Shown here in pieces: positions 42,838-51,404 of a DNA stretch of 64,000 nt (its first letter is position 1; each line of letters begins with the position of its first letter). The position numbers and the translations under genes were made by a program. The DNA is from Bombilactobacillus bombi (GTDB lineage Bacteria > Bacillota > Bacilli > Lactobacillales > Lactobacillaceae), in assembly GCF_964340835.1 (NCBI RefSeq), contig NZ_OZ204251.1; one strand, written 5' to 3'. A model generated the notes under the pieces. The model was not told the DNA's origin and ran no database searches. It saw nothing but the letters and a program-made list of their open reading frames with translations.

Positions 42838-43590
42838 TTATTTAACGCCTAGATTATTGCCATTCAAATTGATTAAATCTTGGTAAAAAACGGCATAACT
42901 CGCAGCTTTATACGGAGCCACATATAAATTAAAAGCACCCATTGAAAAATAATTTAATAAATCCCAACCCCAAAAACTAACATCCAAGAAAAATAATCTC
43001 ATTCGATGACCTCGCATTAACTGCCAGCTCAAATTAAGAGTTTGTAATGTTTGCCTCCAGGTTAATGATTGTTTTTGCGTCAAATCTTTATAGATAAAAT
43101 AACTCATCAAAAAGCTATATCTAATAAATAACATGACCAATAACCCCAAAAATGAAGTTAACAGCAACCCCACTCGACAAAGCACAAATACAATTAGCCA
43201 TAACGCAATAGTGGCAAAAAAATAACGTCCAGAAAATACTTGCCATGCGCCATCCCAATGAGGTGCTTGTTTGGGCTGACGAATCAGATCTAAACAAGTA
43301 AAAGCGACCCCAATGGAAACCAAAAAATATGCCAAACGTCCTTCAGTCACATATAAATACACTTGTGGATTATTGTTCAACCATTTGGCCATCGCAGTAT
43401 AAACTTGATTATAAGTAACATTAGGAGAAAATTGACTGGAAAATTGCATTAATGACTGCATCGCCAAATAAATCAATCCCATCAACAATAACAAAGGCGC
43501 CCAGCCCAATTTCAAGATACTCATGGGTTCACGCCGAATAATTTGTTTGGCAATTTGCTTAATTTCAAAAATACTTTTGGGAATTTGCAC
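42838..43590 (-). CDS. DUF975 family membrane protein
   Basis: The 250-aa integral membrane protein has about five to six membrane spans with a soluble N-terminus (MQIPKSIFEIKQIAKQIIRREP). The architecture and RYSFLMSYFIYKDLTQKQSLTWRQTLQTLNLSWQLMRGHRMRLFFLDVSFWGWDLL segment are typical of DUF975 proteins of lactobacilli, whose function is unknown. It sits 50 bp downstream of tyrS on the same strand. Confidence 0.8.
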   Translation of the reverse strand: MQIPKSIFEIKQIAKQIIRREPMSILKLGWAPLLLLMGLIYLAMQSLMQFSSQFSPNVTYNQVYTAMAKWLNNNPQVYLYVTEGRLAYFLVSIGVAFTCLDLIRQPKQAPHWDGAWQVFSGRYFFATIALWLIVFVLCRVGLLLTSFLGLLVMLFIRYSFLMSYFIYKDLTQKQSLTWRQTLQTLNLSWQLMRGHRMRLFFLDVSFWGWDLLNYFSMGAFNLYVAPYKAASYAVFYQDLINLNGNNLGVK

Positions 43591-43640
43591 GTTATTATTA
43601 TCTCTTTCTTTTCGCTAATGACGAAAGGTCGTCTGAAAAA

Positions 43641-44909
43641 TTATTTACCACTATTAGTTCGTACTAACGTATATTTTTTCTTACCTTTACGAATAATCAC
43701 AAATCGACCATCAAAACAAGCTGCTGGATTAACTTGATAGTCTAAATCCTGTTGGCGAATACCATTAACATAAATAGCACCATTTTGAATATCTTCACGT
43801 GCTTGACGTCTTGAAGGCTCAATTTGGGTTTGATCAACCAAAAATTCCACTAAATTAATTGCACCACCATCATATTCTACTGAAGGTACTGCTTGGAATC
43901 CTTGTTCAATTTCTGCTGCAGTTAAACTTTGAATATCACCTGAGAATAAAGCTGCAGAAATTTTTTCTGCTTGTTCGACAGCAGCTTGACCATGTACAAA
44001 TCGAGTTACTTCTTGCGCTAAGGTTCGTTGTGCTGCCCGCTTTTCGGGTTCACTTTGAACCTGGGCAGCTAAGGAATCAATTTGATCATGACTTAAGAAA
44101 GTGAAATATTTTAAGTATTTAATGACATCACGATCATCAGTATTGAGCCAAAATTGATAAAACTCATATTGACTAGTTTTCTTTGGATCTAACCAAACTG
44201 CTCCACCTTCAGTTTTACCAAATTTTGTTCCATCAGCCTTTAACAACAGTGGAATTGTCAAACCAAATGCTGGTGCTTTAGGACCTTCTAAACGATGAAT
44301 TAAATCAATCCCCGCAGTAATGTTGCCCCATTGGTCTCCGCCACCGATTTGTAACTTCACATTATGTTCACGATAGAGTGTTAAAAAGTCAATCGCTTGT
44401 AAAATCTGATAAGTAAATTCAGTATAAGAAATGCCCACTTCAAGACGTGAAGCTACAATTTCTTTATTTAACATTGTGTTAACATTAAATAATTTGCCAT
44501 AATCGCGCAAAAACGTCAATAAATCTAACTTAGATAACCAATCATAATTATTTACAATTTCAAAATTGTCAGTTCCAAAAAGATTAACCATCTGCTTGGT
44601 TAATGCATCTTGATTATGACGGACTTGATCCATCGATTGTAACACTCGTTCTGATTTTTTACCTGATGGATCGCCAATTGATCCAGTAGCTCCTCCAATG
44701 ACAATCACAGGTTTATGGCCTAACAATTGGAAACGTTTCAAAATCATAAAAGTAACCAAATGCCCTACATGCAATGAATCCCCTGTGGGATCAACACCAC
44801 AATAAAGAGCAATTTGATGATTTTGAACATATTCTTTGAGACCTTGTGCATCAGTTTGTTGATTAATGGCACCACGCCAGGTTAATTCATCAATAATATT
44901 TTCAGTCAT
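43641..44909 (-). CDS. tyrS: Tyrosyl-tRNA synthetase
   Basis: TyrRS (422 aa) charges tRNA-Tyr. The class I motif is DPTGDSLHVGHLVTFM, the KMSKS equivalent is KFGKTEGGAVW, and a C-terminal S4 RNA-binding domain (about 355-422) is present. The ATG at 44909 follows GCAAGGAGAAAACG and overlaps the 3' end of the upstream glycosyltransferase by 8 bp. There is no room for a T-box leader, which is unusual for this gene in Firmicutes; it must be read through from the envelope operon or from an internal promoter that I cannot see. Confidence 0.96.
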   Translation of the reverse strand: MTENIIDELTWRGAINQQTDAQGLKEYVQNHQIALYCGVDPTGDSLHVGHLVTFMILKRFQLLGHKPVIVIGGATGSIGDPSGKKSERVLQSMDQVRHNQDALTKQMVNLFGTDNFEIVNNYDWLSKLDLLTFLRDYGKLFNVNTMLNKEIVASRLEVGISYTEFTYQILQAIDFLTLYREHNVKLQIGGGDQWGNITAGIDLIHRLEGPKAPAFGLTIPLLLKADGTKFGKTEGGAVWLDPKKTSQYEFYQFWLNTDDRDVIKYLKYFTFLSHDQIDSLAAQVQSEPEKRAAQRTLAQEVTRFVHGQAAVEQAEKISAALFSGDIQSLTAAEIEQGFQAVPSVEYDGGAINLVEFLVDQTQIEPSRRQAREDIQNGAIYVNGIRQQDLDYQVNPAACFDGRFVIIRKGKKKYTLVRTNSGK

Positions 44910-45882
44910 CGTTTTCTCCTTGCTCATTTTTAGTCTTATTATACAGGTTTTTTTCAATTGTAAAACGGGGGCGTCCTTTGACTTCATTAAAAATTTTGCC
45001 AACATATTCACCGATAACACTAATACAAATCAATTGGATTCCACCTAATGCCCAAATCGAAACCATTAAAGACGACCAGCCAGATACCACATCTCCGCGC
45101 ATTTTTTGAATAATCGTATAAATTAATAGCACTAAAGAAATCCCGACAATTAGTAATCCTAAACTCATAATTAACTTAATCGGTGCTACGGAAAAAGACG
45201 TAATCCCATCAATAGCAAAATGCAACATCTTATAAAGCGGATATTTAGATGTTCCCGCTGCTCGCTCGTGTCTTCGATAATAAACTTTATCTGATTTAAA
45301 TCCAACAAGCGGAACTAATCCCCGTAAAAATAAATTTTTTTCTGGATAACTTAATAACACTCTTGTTGCTCGTTGACTCAATAGGCGAAAATCGGCCGAA
45401 TCGGGAACCAAATTCACACCTAAAAAGCCCATAATTTTATAAAACATTTCAGCAGTAGTCCGTTTAAAGCGACTATCGCTATCGCGATTATTCCGAACGC
45501 CATAAACAACTTCGTTACCTTCGTGATATTTTTCTACCATAGCAATCATAGCTGTTGGGTCATCTTGCAAATCCGAATCAATCGTAATAGTTAAATCAGC
45601 ATCTGCAACCACACTTAAGCCTGCTAATAAAGCTCCCTGATGGCCAAAGTTTCGACTTAATTTAACACCGGCAACATCTTGATTTAGATGACTAGCTTGT
45701 TCTATTAAAGACCAAGTAGTATCTGTACTACCATCGTCGACAAAAACAATCTTACTATCATCTTTAACCAGTTGCTTGTCAATTAACTGTTGTAAAACTT
45801 TTTGTAATACCGGTAATGATTGCGGCAACACTTCTTGTTCATTGTAACAAGGAACAACAATCGCTAATTTGCCGGGAGTCAT
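44902..45882 (-). CDS. GT2 family membrane glycosyltransferase (GtrB/DPM1-like)
   Basis: The 326-aa protein has a GT2 catalytic domain (VVPCYNEQEVLPQSLPVL, VFVDDGSTDTTW, TIDSDLQDDP) and two C-terminal membrane helices (about 232-260 and 268-292), the build of enzymes that load a sugar onto undecaprenyl phosphate. The partner upstream is a polytopic GT-C-like protein, which would use the lipid-linked sugar outside the cell. Start and stop overlap with neighbours (ATGA upstream, 8 bp with tyrS downstream). Confidence 0.9.
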   Translation of the reverse strand: MTPGKLAIVVPCYNEQEVLPQSLPVLQKVLQQLIDKQLVKDDSKIVFVDDGSTDTTWSLIEQASHLNQDVAGVKLSRNFGHQGALLAGLSVVADADLTITIDSDLQDDPTAMIAMVEKYHEGNEVVYGVRNNRDSDSRFKRTTAEMFYKIMGFLGVNLVPDSADFRLLSQRATRVLLSYPEKNLFLRGLVPLVGFKSDKVYYRRHERAAGTSKYPLYKMLHFAIDGITSFSVAPIKLIMSLGLLIVGISLVLLIYTIIQKMRGDVVSGWSSLMVSIWALGGIQLICISVIGEYVGKIFNEVKGRPRFTIEKNLYNKTKNEQGENDD

Positions 45883-47345
45883 AAAGTATCACCTACAACT
45901 TCAAAATTATTAGTTTTTGGTTTCTTTTTTGCAACTAACTTGGTAAACCCAACTGCTGCAATTATGACCAATAAAGGAACAAATTCAATTCGATAACGTC
46001 CCTGCACTTCAATGATTACTTGCGCGGCCGCATAGGCAAATAAAGTCAACAGCAGCAAATTAAACCCTGAGTGATATTTTTTAAAAGCTAACACTAGTGC
46101 TCCTAACAAAGTTAATAAAATCTCTACCACTGTAATTGCATACGCCCATAGATTTACTTGATTAACTGTTTTTAAAGAATGATTCTTTGCAAATAACGAA
46201 AAATTCAAGGTATTGGAAGGATTGGACCAAACTATAAAGAATTTTTTAATAAACAGTTTAAGCCATAGATGGTGTTGATTTAAATATTTGATATGTCTTT
46301 GTGTTACTTGCTTTTCTTGCTTTAACATAGCTTGGCGACTATTTTTCAAATTAAATTCTTTAACCAAAGGTTGAGAATATGACCCTGTGGAAGGATAATT
46401 CAATCCGATAACAAATTTCCATTCGGTATCACGATTGCTTAAACCATATTCATTAAGACCACTTTGCTTGATTAAAGCCCCACAGCTTAAGGTAATCACT
46501 AAATACACCAATAACAATCCACCTAAACGTAGACAGCCTTGACGCCAGTTATTAGTCAATCGATAAATGAGCGCAAACACAATAATAGCTGCAATAAAGA
46601 CTAAACTTAAAGGACGCAGCATATTTCCAATAGCTAAAGTGACACCTGCTAAAATCCACGATGACGTTTTTTTATCTAATAGTAATATCCACGTTAATAA
46701 AAAGAACACCGTTGCAATATATTGATTAGTCACACGATTATTAAGGGCCAACCATTCCCAATTAATTCCTAATAAAAACAAACTTATCCGACTTATTGCG
46801 ACTTGATGAAACAATTTTTGTGCTAATACATAAGTTAACAATAAAGATAATATTTGCCACAAAACATTTAACAATTGAATACTTCGAATATTAGCGCCAA
46901 AAAGCTTAATCACTGCCATCACATATGTCAAAAATCCCGTCTGATAAGCCCACTTGGCAAAATAATTATTATCATGATAATAAATGGGACCACCAGCAAC
47001 AGCTTGTTGCCCATATTTCCAAAAAGTATGATAATCACTAGTTTGCTTGGCAGGAGTTAAATAAATCCAAGCAATCATTAAAAGAGCAAACGCGACTAAC
47101 AACACTCCTAAAACTAAATAATTAGTTGTTTTTTGATCTGGTAATACTGCCAACAACCAACATCCAGCAATTATCAAAATTGCCACTAATACAAAGATAA
47201 AAAGCGACCGTTTGGGTGAAGTCCAAGCAGCACCTAAAATTACTTGCTTAGTAGTTATTAACGCTCCTCCAGCCATCAAGCCTGCAAAAATTATCAAACA
47301 AGCCTTAATTAGACCCGTCATCTTGGCTGCTAATTTTTCAGTCAT
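45879..47345 (-). CDS. Polytopic GT-C-like glycosyltransferase
   Basis: The 488-aa membrane protein has around 12 membrane spans and a first extracytoplasmic loop with an acidic residue (SDYHTFWKYGQQAVAGGPIYY), as in GT-C/PMT-like transferases that take sugar from polyprenyl phosphate. It is paired with a GtrB-like enzyme through an ATGA overlap, so the two probably modify a wall polymer, teichoic acid or a protein. The acceptor cannot be read from the sequence. AAGGAAAATAA precedes the ATG. Confidence 0.75.
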   Translation of the reverse strand: MTEKLAAKMTGLIKACLIIFAGLMAGGALITTKQVILGAAWTSPKRSLFIFVLVAILIIAGCWLLAVLPDQKTTNYLVLGVLLVAFALLMIAWIYLTPAKQTSDYHTFWKYGQQAVAGGPIYYHDNNYFAKWAYQTGFLTYVMAVIKLFGANIRSIQLLNVLWQILSLLLTYVLAQKLFHQVAISRISLFLLGINWEWLALNNRVTNQYIATVFFLLTWILLLDKKTSSWILAGVTLAIGNMLRPLSLVFIAAIIVFALIYRLTNNWRQGCLRLGGLLLVYLVITLSCGALIKQSGLNEYGLSNRDTEWKFVIGLNYPSTGSYSQPLVKEFNLKNSRQAMLKQEKQVTQRHIKYLNQHHLWLKLFIKKFFIVWSNPSNTLNFSLFAKNHSLKTVNQVNLWAYAITVVEILLTLLGALVLAFKKYHSGFNLLLLTLFAYAAAQVIIEVQGRYRIEFVPLLVIIAAVGFTKLVAKKKPKTNNFEVVGDTL

Positions 47346-47363
47346 TTATTTTCCTTCTTGCAA

Positions 47364-48527
47364 TTACTTATTTAAATAATCTGCTAAACGTTCCAATGTT
47401 AAGTTAATATTTTCCATGCTAGCAGCATAACTAATACGCAAGTAACCTGCGCCACCACGACCGAAGAAACTTCCCGGTAACAATGCTAGCTTTTCTTGTG
47501 CAATCAAATCTTGTGCTAACTGCAAATCATCTTGATTCAAAGTATCAGGAATTTTAGCAAAAATATAAAAGGCTCCTTGTGGCTTAGTGACAGCAAAACC
47601 TAACTTTCTTAATCCTGCCAGCAGTACATCGCGCCGCTTTTGGTATTCAGATTTCATTGGTAAAGCATCATCAGCGCCATTAACTAAAGCTTCTTGGGCT
47701 GCATATTGAGAAGTTGCAGGAATAGAAGTAGTTACTAATTCATGCACGTGTAAAATATGTTGCATAATTGCCTGCGGACCACAAATATAACCAACACGCC
47801 AGCCCGTCATCGCATGGGACTTAGATACCCCATTGAGTAAAATTGTTTGTTCCGGCAACAATTGTGCCATACTAGTATGGGCAACATCGTAAGATAATTC
47901 ACTGTAAATTTCATCACTAATAACAAATATCTCATATTGGCGCAAAACTTCTACTAATGGTAACAACTGTTCTTTGGTGTAAGTAACACCTGTAGGATTA
48001 TTCGGATAATTAAGAATAATCGCTTTGGCTTGTGGATGAGCCTTCAAAGTTGCTGCTAATACTTTAGGATCTAAGCGAAAGTCAGTTTTAGAAGTATCAA
48101 TGATTACTGGAACTCCCTGATTCAAAAGAATATCCGGCTCATAAATCGTAAAACAGGGACTCGGCAGTAAAACTTCATCGCCAGGATTTATTATGGCTTT
48201 TAAAGTAGTAAAGACACCTTCTGTAACTCCAATTGTTGTTATAATCTCAGAATCTGGTTGATAATGAACTTGATATTTGGCAGCCAAAAAATCTGCAATG
48301 GCTTGAGTTAGTTCTGGTTTACCTTGAGGCACAGTATATCGAATCGGTTGCTGTGCAATCGCTGATTGAGCAGCTGCTTGAATATGTTTTGGAGTATTAA
48401 AATTGGGTTCACCCACAGTCATATTAATTACACCAGGCGTTTTGAGCGCTCGAGCATTAAATAAAAATATATCCTGTGGTTTCAATCTTAAAGCCGTATC
48501 ACTTAATCGTTGTTCTAGATTTACCAA
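47364..48527 (-). CDS. Class I/II PLP-dependent aminotransferase (PatA-like)
   Basis: The 387-aa fold-type I aminotransferase has YPNNPTG, ISDEIYSEL and the PLP lysine in NGVSKSHAMTGWRVGY. It is closest in pattern to the Firmicutes PatA/AraT group, which serve N-acetyl-diaminopimelate or aromatic amino acids; the two cannot be told apart here. The start is TTG, 7 nt after AGAGAGGA, with no alternative ATG before residue 36. It is 18 bp upstream of the GT-C gene and probably heads the patA-GT-C-GT2-tyrS operon. Confidence 0.88.
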   Translation of the reverse strand: MVNLEQRLSDTALRLKPQDIFLFNARALKTPGVINMTVGEPNFNTPKHIQAAAQSAIAQQPIRYTVPQGKPELTQAIADFLAAKYQVHYQPDSEIITTIGVTEGVFTTLKAIINPGDEVLLPSPCFTIYEPDILLNQGVPVIIDTSKTDFRLDPKVLAATLKAHPQAKAIILNYPNNPTGVTYTKEQLLPLVEVLRQYEIFVISDEIYSELSYDVAHTSMAQLLPEQTILLNGVSKSHAMTGWRVGYICGPQAIMQHILHVHELVTTSIPATSQYAAQEALVNGADDALPMKSEYQKRRDVLLAGLRKLGFAVTKPQGAFYIFAKIPDTLNQDDLQLAQDLIAQEKLALLPGSFFGRGGAGYLRISYAASMENINLTLERLADYLNK

Positions 48528-48570
48528 TTTATTGTCCTCTCTAACTTTAACATTATCGTTAATCCATCAA

Positions 48571-48605
48571 AAAATGGAGTTGATTGAGCTATCATCCTCC
48601 ATTTT
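48571..48605 (-). terminator. Terminator of the efp-B6 operon
   Basis: AAAATGGAG (48571-48579) and CTCCATTTT (48597-48605) pair across 17 bases and are followed by T residues on the minus strand. Confidence 0.75.
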
Positions 48606-48642
48606 AACATAGAGATTATTAACACAAAGAAAAACAACTATA

Positions 48643-49338
48643 TTAATTAGTGGGGGCGGACTTTTTTAAGAATAAGCGGTGTTTTAACTTATGAAAAATA
48701 TGCTGATCCGCCCACCCAATAATAGGACCTTGACAAAAAAGGGCAAAGAAAGTACCAATATTAACGGCAGCTAGATGGTGTGTTTGCCAAAAACAATAAA
48801 TTATAATTACTACCGGAATAATATAACTCAAATACTGTCCCCAAGCAGCGCTGCCATGCATAAATTTAAATCTAATTAAATAACTAAACTCATCATTAGG
48901 ATGCAACATGACATCGACTCTTTGATAAATAGAGGTCGCTAGGGCAATACCACAAATACCAACAATATCTAATACTAAGCGAATTCCTACATTAAATTGC
49001 GGAATCTGCAATTTCACCAAGATATGTGTCCAAAATTGCACTAAATAACTAAATAAAAAAGCAAACAATAAATTCGAAACTACGGAACGCCAATTAATTT
49101 GCCAACTAATCACCACGTTAATTAATTGCACTACAATTGCATAAACAAATAAAATCGTTCCTAAACTACCTGGCAAAATACCATGTAAATTAACCGCCGA
49201 AGCCGTCCATACTGCACTACCAAGATTAGTCGCTACTGCTAAACCATTAGCAAAAGAGTTCAAGACAATTGAAATAGCCAAATATGTTAACATTTCTGTT
49301 GTAGTAAGTCGGCGTTTATGCCCATTTTCTTCAATCAT
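48643..49338 (-). CDS. YczE/YitT-type membrane protein
   Basis: The 231-aa protein has five to six membrane spans and the N-terminal pattern LTYLAISIVLNSFANGLAVATNLGSAVWTASAVNLHGILPGSLGT that marks YczE-like proteins. In other bacteria yczE genes are controlled by MocR-type PdxR-like regulators and have been linked with vitamin B6; that is from the literature, not shown here. The gene starts 3 bp after the ECF S-component gene and ends the efp-pdxK-ECF operon. Confidence 0.8.
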   Translation of the reverse strand: MIEENGHKRRLTTTEMLTYLAISIVLNSFANGLAVATNLGSAVWTASAVNLHGILPGSLGTILFVYAIVVQLINVVISWQINWRSVVSNLLFAFLFSYLVQFWTHILVKLQIPQFNVGIRLVLDIVGICGIALATSIYQRVDVMLHPNDEFSYLIRFKFMHGSAAWGQYLSYIIPVVIIIYCFWQTHHLAAVNIGTFFALFCQGPIIGWADQHIFHKLKHRLFLKKSAPTN

Positions 49339-49341
49339 GTA

Positions 49342-49890
49342 TTACAACCGTATCCGTTTCAAAACAGTTTTCTGTAAAGCAACATAAATTAATGGCACTA
49401 CTAGAAACGTTGCCAGTGAGTTAATCGCTGCTGCGGGCAAGCTCAAAAAAGCATTAACCACTGCCACTGGTAATTGAACACCTACCATTACACTTTCAAT
49501 GACACCTGCTAACCACGACGTGATAATCTTAATTAATCCCGCCGCTAAAGACACCAAATAGAGCTTATACAGTTGTCCTGATTGATAATGCACTGCTTGA
49601 AAAACCACCGCCGTCACAGCCGCTAAAATCACTGCTTCAATGACTGTAATCCAAGCAGTAGCCGCATAGCCATTCAAAACATCAAACAAACCCAGACCAA
49701 TCACTGCCGCACTCGCTCCATATTTAAAACCTAAAATCATTACTGAAATCACTGCAAATGTATTACCAAAATGAATAAATGGCCGTCCCACTATTGCTGG
49801 TAAGTTAATTCGAAACAGACTAATACCAATAAAAATAATGGCCGCACATAAGCCAGCAAATATTATTTTTCGAAGTTTAATTTTATTCAT
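49342..49890 (-). CDS. ECF transporter S component, probably for vitamin B6
   Basis: The 182-aa membrane protein has about six spans and the ECF S-component start KIIFAGLCAAIIFIGISLFRINLPAIVGRPFIHFGNTFAVIS. S components bind a vitamin and dock onto a shared EcfAA'T module encoded elsewhere. Overlap by 8 bp with the upstream pyridoxine kinase suggests pyridoxine, as in PdxU-type proteins. The ATG at 49890 is used because AAGGG lies 9 nt upstream; the ATG at 49899 touches that site. Confidence 0.8.
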   Translation of the reverse strand: MNKIKLRKIIFAGLCAAIIFIGISLFRINLPAIVGRPFIHFGNTFAVISVMILGFKYGASAAVIGLGLFDVLNGYAATAWITVIEAVILAAVTAVVFQAVHYQSGQLYKLYLVSLAAGLIKIITSWLAGVIESVMVGVQLPVAVVNAFLSLPAAAINSLATFLVVPLIYVALQKTVLKRIRL

Positions 49891-50695
49891 GATTATCATC
49901 CCTTAAGCGTAATAAATCCGGAATAATAGTTGCAATTTGAATATCGCGAGATGTCAACGCCGTTCTTTGAAGCGCTAACGTTGTCAATTTAGTAGCTTGG
50001 ACAACGGCAGTTTCAAATGGAGCACCCGTAAAAATAAAAATTGCTAATAAAGACGTAAATAAATCTCCCGAACCAAACAGTTGTCGCGGCTGCCGTGGTT
50101 GCAAAATCAACCGTGTCTTTTGACCATCTAAATATGCACAACCGAGCTGGTTTTTATAAGCTACACTGGTAATTACTACGTGATGGCCACGCAATTGCTG
50201 AGTTAAACTCTGCAAAGCCTGCTTCAAAGTATCAGCATCCGTAATAGGAAAACCTACAAGTAACTGCGCCTCGGTTAGATTAGGCGTTAAAACATCAACT
50301 AAAGGTAAAAGTTGTTTTTGCCGGTCAACATAATGGGCAGACAATCCATGATATAACTTACCGTGATCAGCCATTGCAGGATCTAAAATAATGGGACAAG
50401 ACTGCTGTTTTAAATAAGAAAGCCACAAATCTATTAAAGAGTTGGATCCTAGATAGCCTAAATATATACCTGACCATTGAACCATTTGCCAATGATCTAA
50501 TGTTTGCTGCACCCATGCATTCAAATCAATACTGGGAGCTTGCTTATCCCAACCAGTATGAGCAGCCAGAAGCTTAACTGGCAGACTAACCGTGGGCAGT
50601 CCCCATAACTGAAATAAAGCGCTGGCCGTCTGCAAAGAAATATCACCCCAGCTAGACCAATCTTGGGCCAATAAAAAGCGTTTAGTGACTGACAC
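49883..50695 (-). CDS. Pyridoxine/pyridoxal kinase-like ribokinase family protein
   Basis: The 270-aa protein is a PfkB-superfamily kinase of the PdxK/PdxY build: DILTPNLTEAQLL-type region (VDVLTPNLTEAQLLVG), and the anion-hole/catalytic motif FGSGDLFTSLLAIF with Asp as base. It would phosphorylate B6 vitamers. A start GTG shares its G with the efp stop (TAGTG). The neighbouring ECF S component supports a B6 role; the N-terminal half is diverged. Confidence 0.82.
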   Translation of the reverse strand: MSVTKRFLLAQDWSSWGDISLQTASALFQLWGLPTVSLPVKLLAAHTGWDKQAPSIDLNAWVQQTLDHWQMVQWSGIYLGYLGSNSLIDLWLSYLKQQSCPIILDPAMADHGKLYHGLSAHYVDRQKQLLPLVDVLTPNLTEAQLLVGFPITDADTLKQALQSLTQQLRGHHVVITSVAYKNQLGCAYLDGQKTRLILQPRQPRQLFGSGDLFTSLLAIFIFTGAPFETAVVQATKLTTLALQRTALTSRDIQIATIIPDLLRLRDDNHE

Positions 50696-51258
50696 TATTT
50701 ATTAGCTCGTTTGACATAGCTGCCGTCTTGTGTATTAATCTCTAATTTATCACCCACATTAATAAAATCTGGCACTGAAACTACCAAACCAGTATTCATC
50801 GTAGCCGGCTTGCCTGAACCTGAAACGGTGGCACCTTTGATTGAAGGTTGGGTATCTGTTACCTCTAAAGTAACTGTTGTTGGCAAGGAAATTCCCACAA
50901 CTTCGCTCCCATAAAAATCAATCTTCACGTTCATGTTTTCTTCCAAGAATTTGGTCTCGTAGCTAATTAAATCTAACGGTACTTCATATTGTTCGTAAGT
51001 CTCTAAGTCCATAAACACTGCCGCTTGGTCTTGTGTATATAAGTACTGAACATCTTTGGTATCAATAATTGCTTGCTCTAACTTAACATCAGGATGCATT
51101 GTTGTATCAGTAATCGCTCCAGTACGTAAGTCCTTAAGTTTTAACCGCATAACGGTGTTGCCTTTTCCAGGTTTGTGATGGTCAGCACTCATCACCTTAA
51201 TTAATTTATTATTTTGGATAAAGGTCATTCCTGCACGTAAATCAACAGCTGAAATCAT
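50695..51258 (-). CDS. efp: Elongation factor P
   Basis: EF-P (187 aa) rescues ribosomes stalled at polyproline. The three beta domains are complete (ISAVDLRAGMTFI at the start, the C-terminal SGSGKPATMNTGLVVSVPDFINVGDKLEINTQDGSYVKRA). The exposed loop is DHHKPGKGNT, with Lys32 at the position that carries the modification in B. subtilis. ATG 51258 follows GAAGGAGAGAATACAA; a TTG six codons upstream lies in that site and is rejected. The highly Pro/Gln-rich protein at 59.0-60.6 kb may be one of its clients. Confidence 0.96.
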   Translation of the reverse strand: MISAVDLRAGMTFIQNNKLIKVMSADHHKPGKGNTVMRLKLKDLRTGAITDTTMHPDVKLEQAIIDTKDVQYLYTQDQAAVFMDLETYEQYEVPLDLISYETKFLEENMNVKIDFYGSEVVGISLPTTVTLEVTDTQPSIKGATVSGSGKPATMNTGLVVSVPDFINVGDKLEINTQDGSYVKRANK

Positions 51259-51299
51259 TTGTATTCTCTCCTTCAAAAAAAGTCTATATTTTTAATTGT

Positions 51300-51348
51300 A
51301 GCAGATATTACTTAATATTTTTAGACCAAGTACAAATTAATATCTGCT
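51300..51348. repeat. Inverted repeat AGCAGATATTA / TAATATCTGCT
   Basis: A perfect 11-bp inverted pair (51300-51310 and 51338-51348) lies in the efp upstream region. The right arm is part of a 19-bp sequence that occurs again upstream of the giant surface protein gene. Confidence 0.55.
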
Positions 51349-51350
51349 TT
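51332..51350 (+). repeat. Direct repeat copy 1 flanking the giant surface protein gene
   Basis: ACAAATTAATATCTGCTTT matches 57535-57553 at 18 of 19 positions in the same orientation. Confidence 0.6.
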
Positions 51351-51357
51351 TACCTAT

Positions 51358-51404
51358 AAAAAGATGAGTCATCCACTATAATTAAGTGATGACTCATCTT
51401 TTTT
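51358..51404 (-). terminator. Terminator of the giant surface protein gene
   Basis: AAAAAGATGAGTCATC pairs with GATGACTCATCTTTTT around a further CACT/AGTG stem. The very strong hairpin abuts the stop codon of the surface protein gene and has runs of A and T on both sides. Confidence 0.9.
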
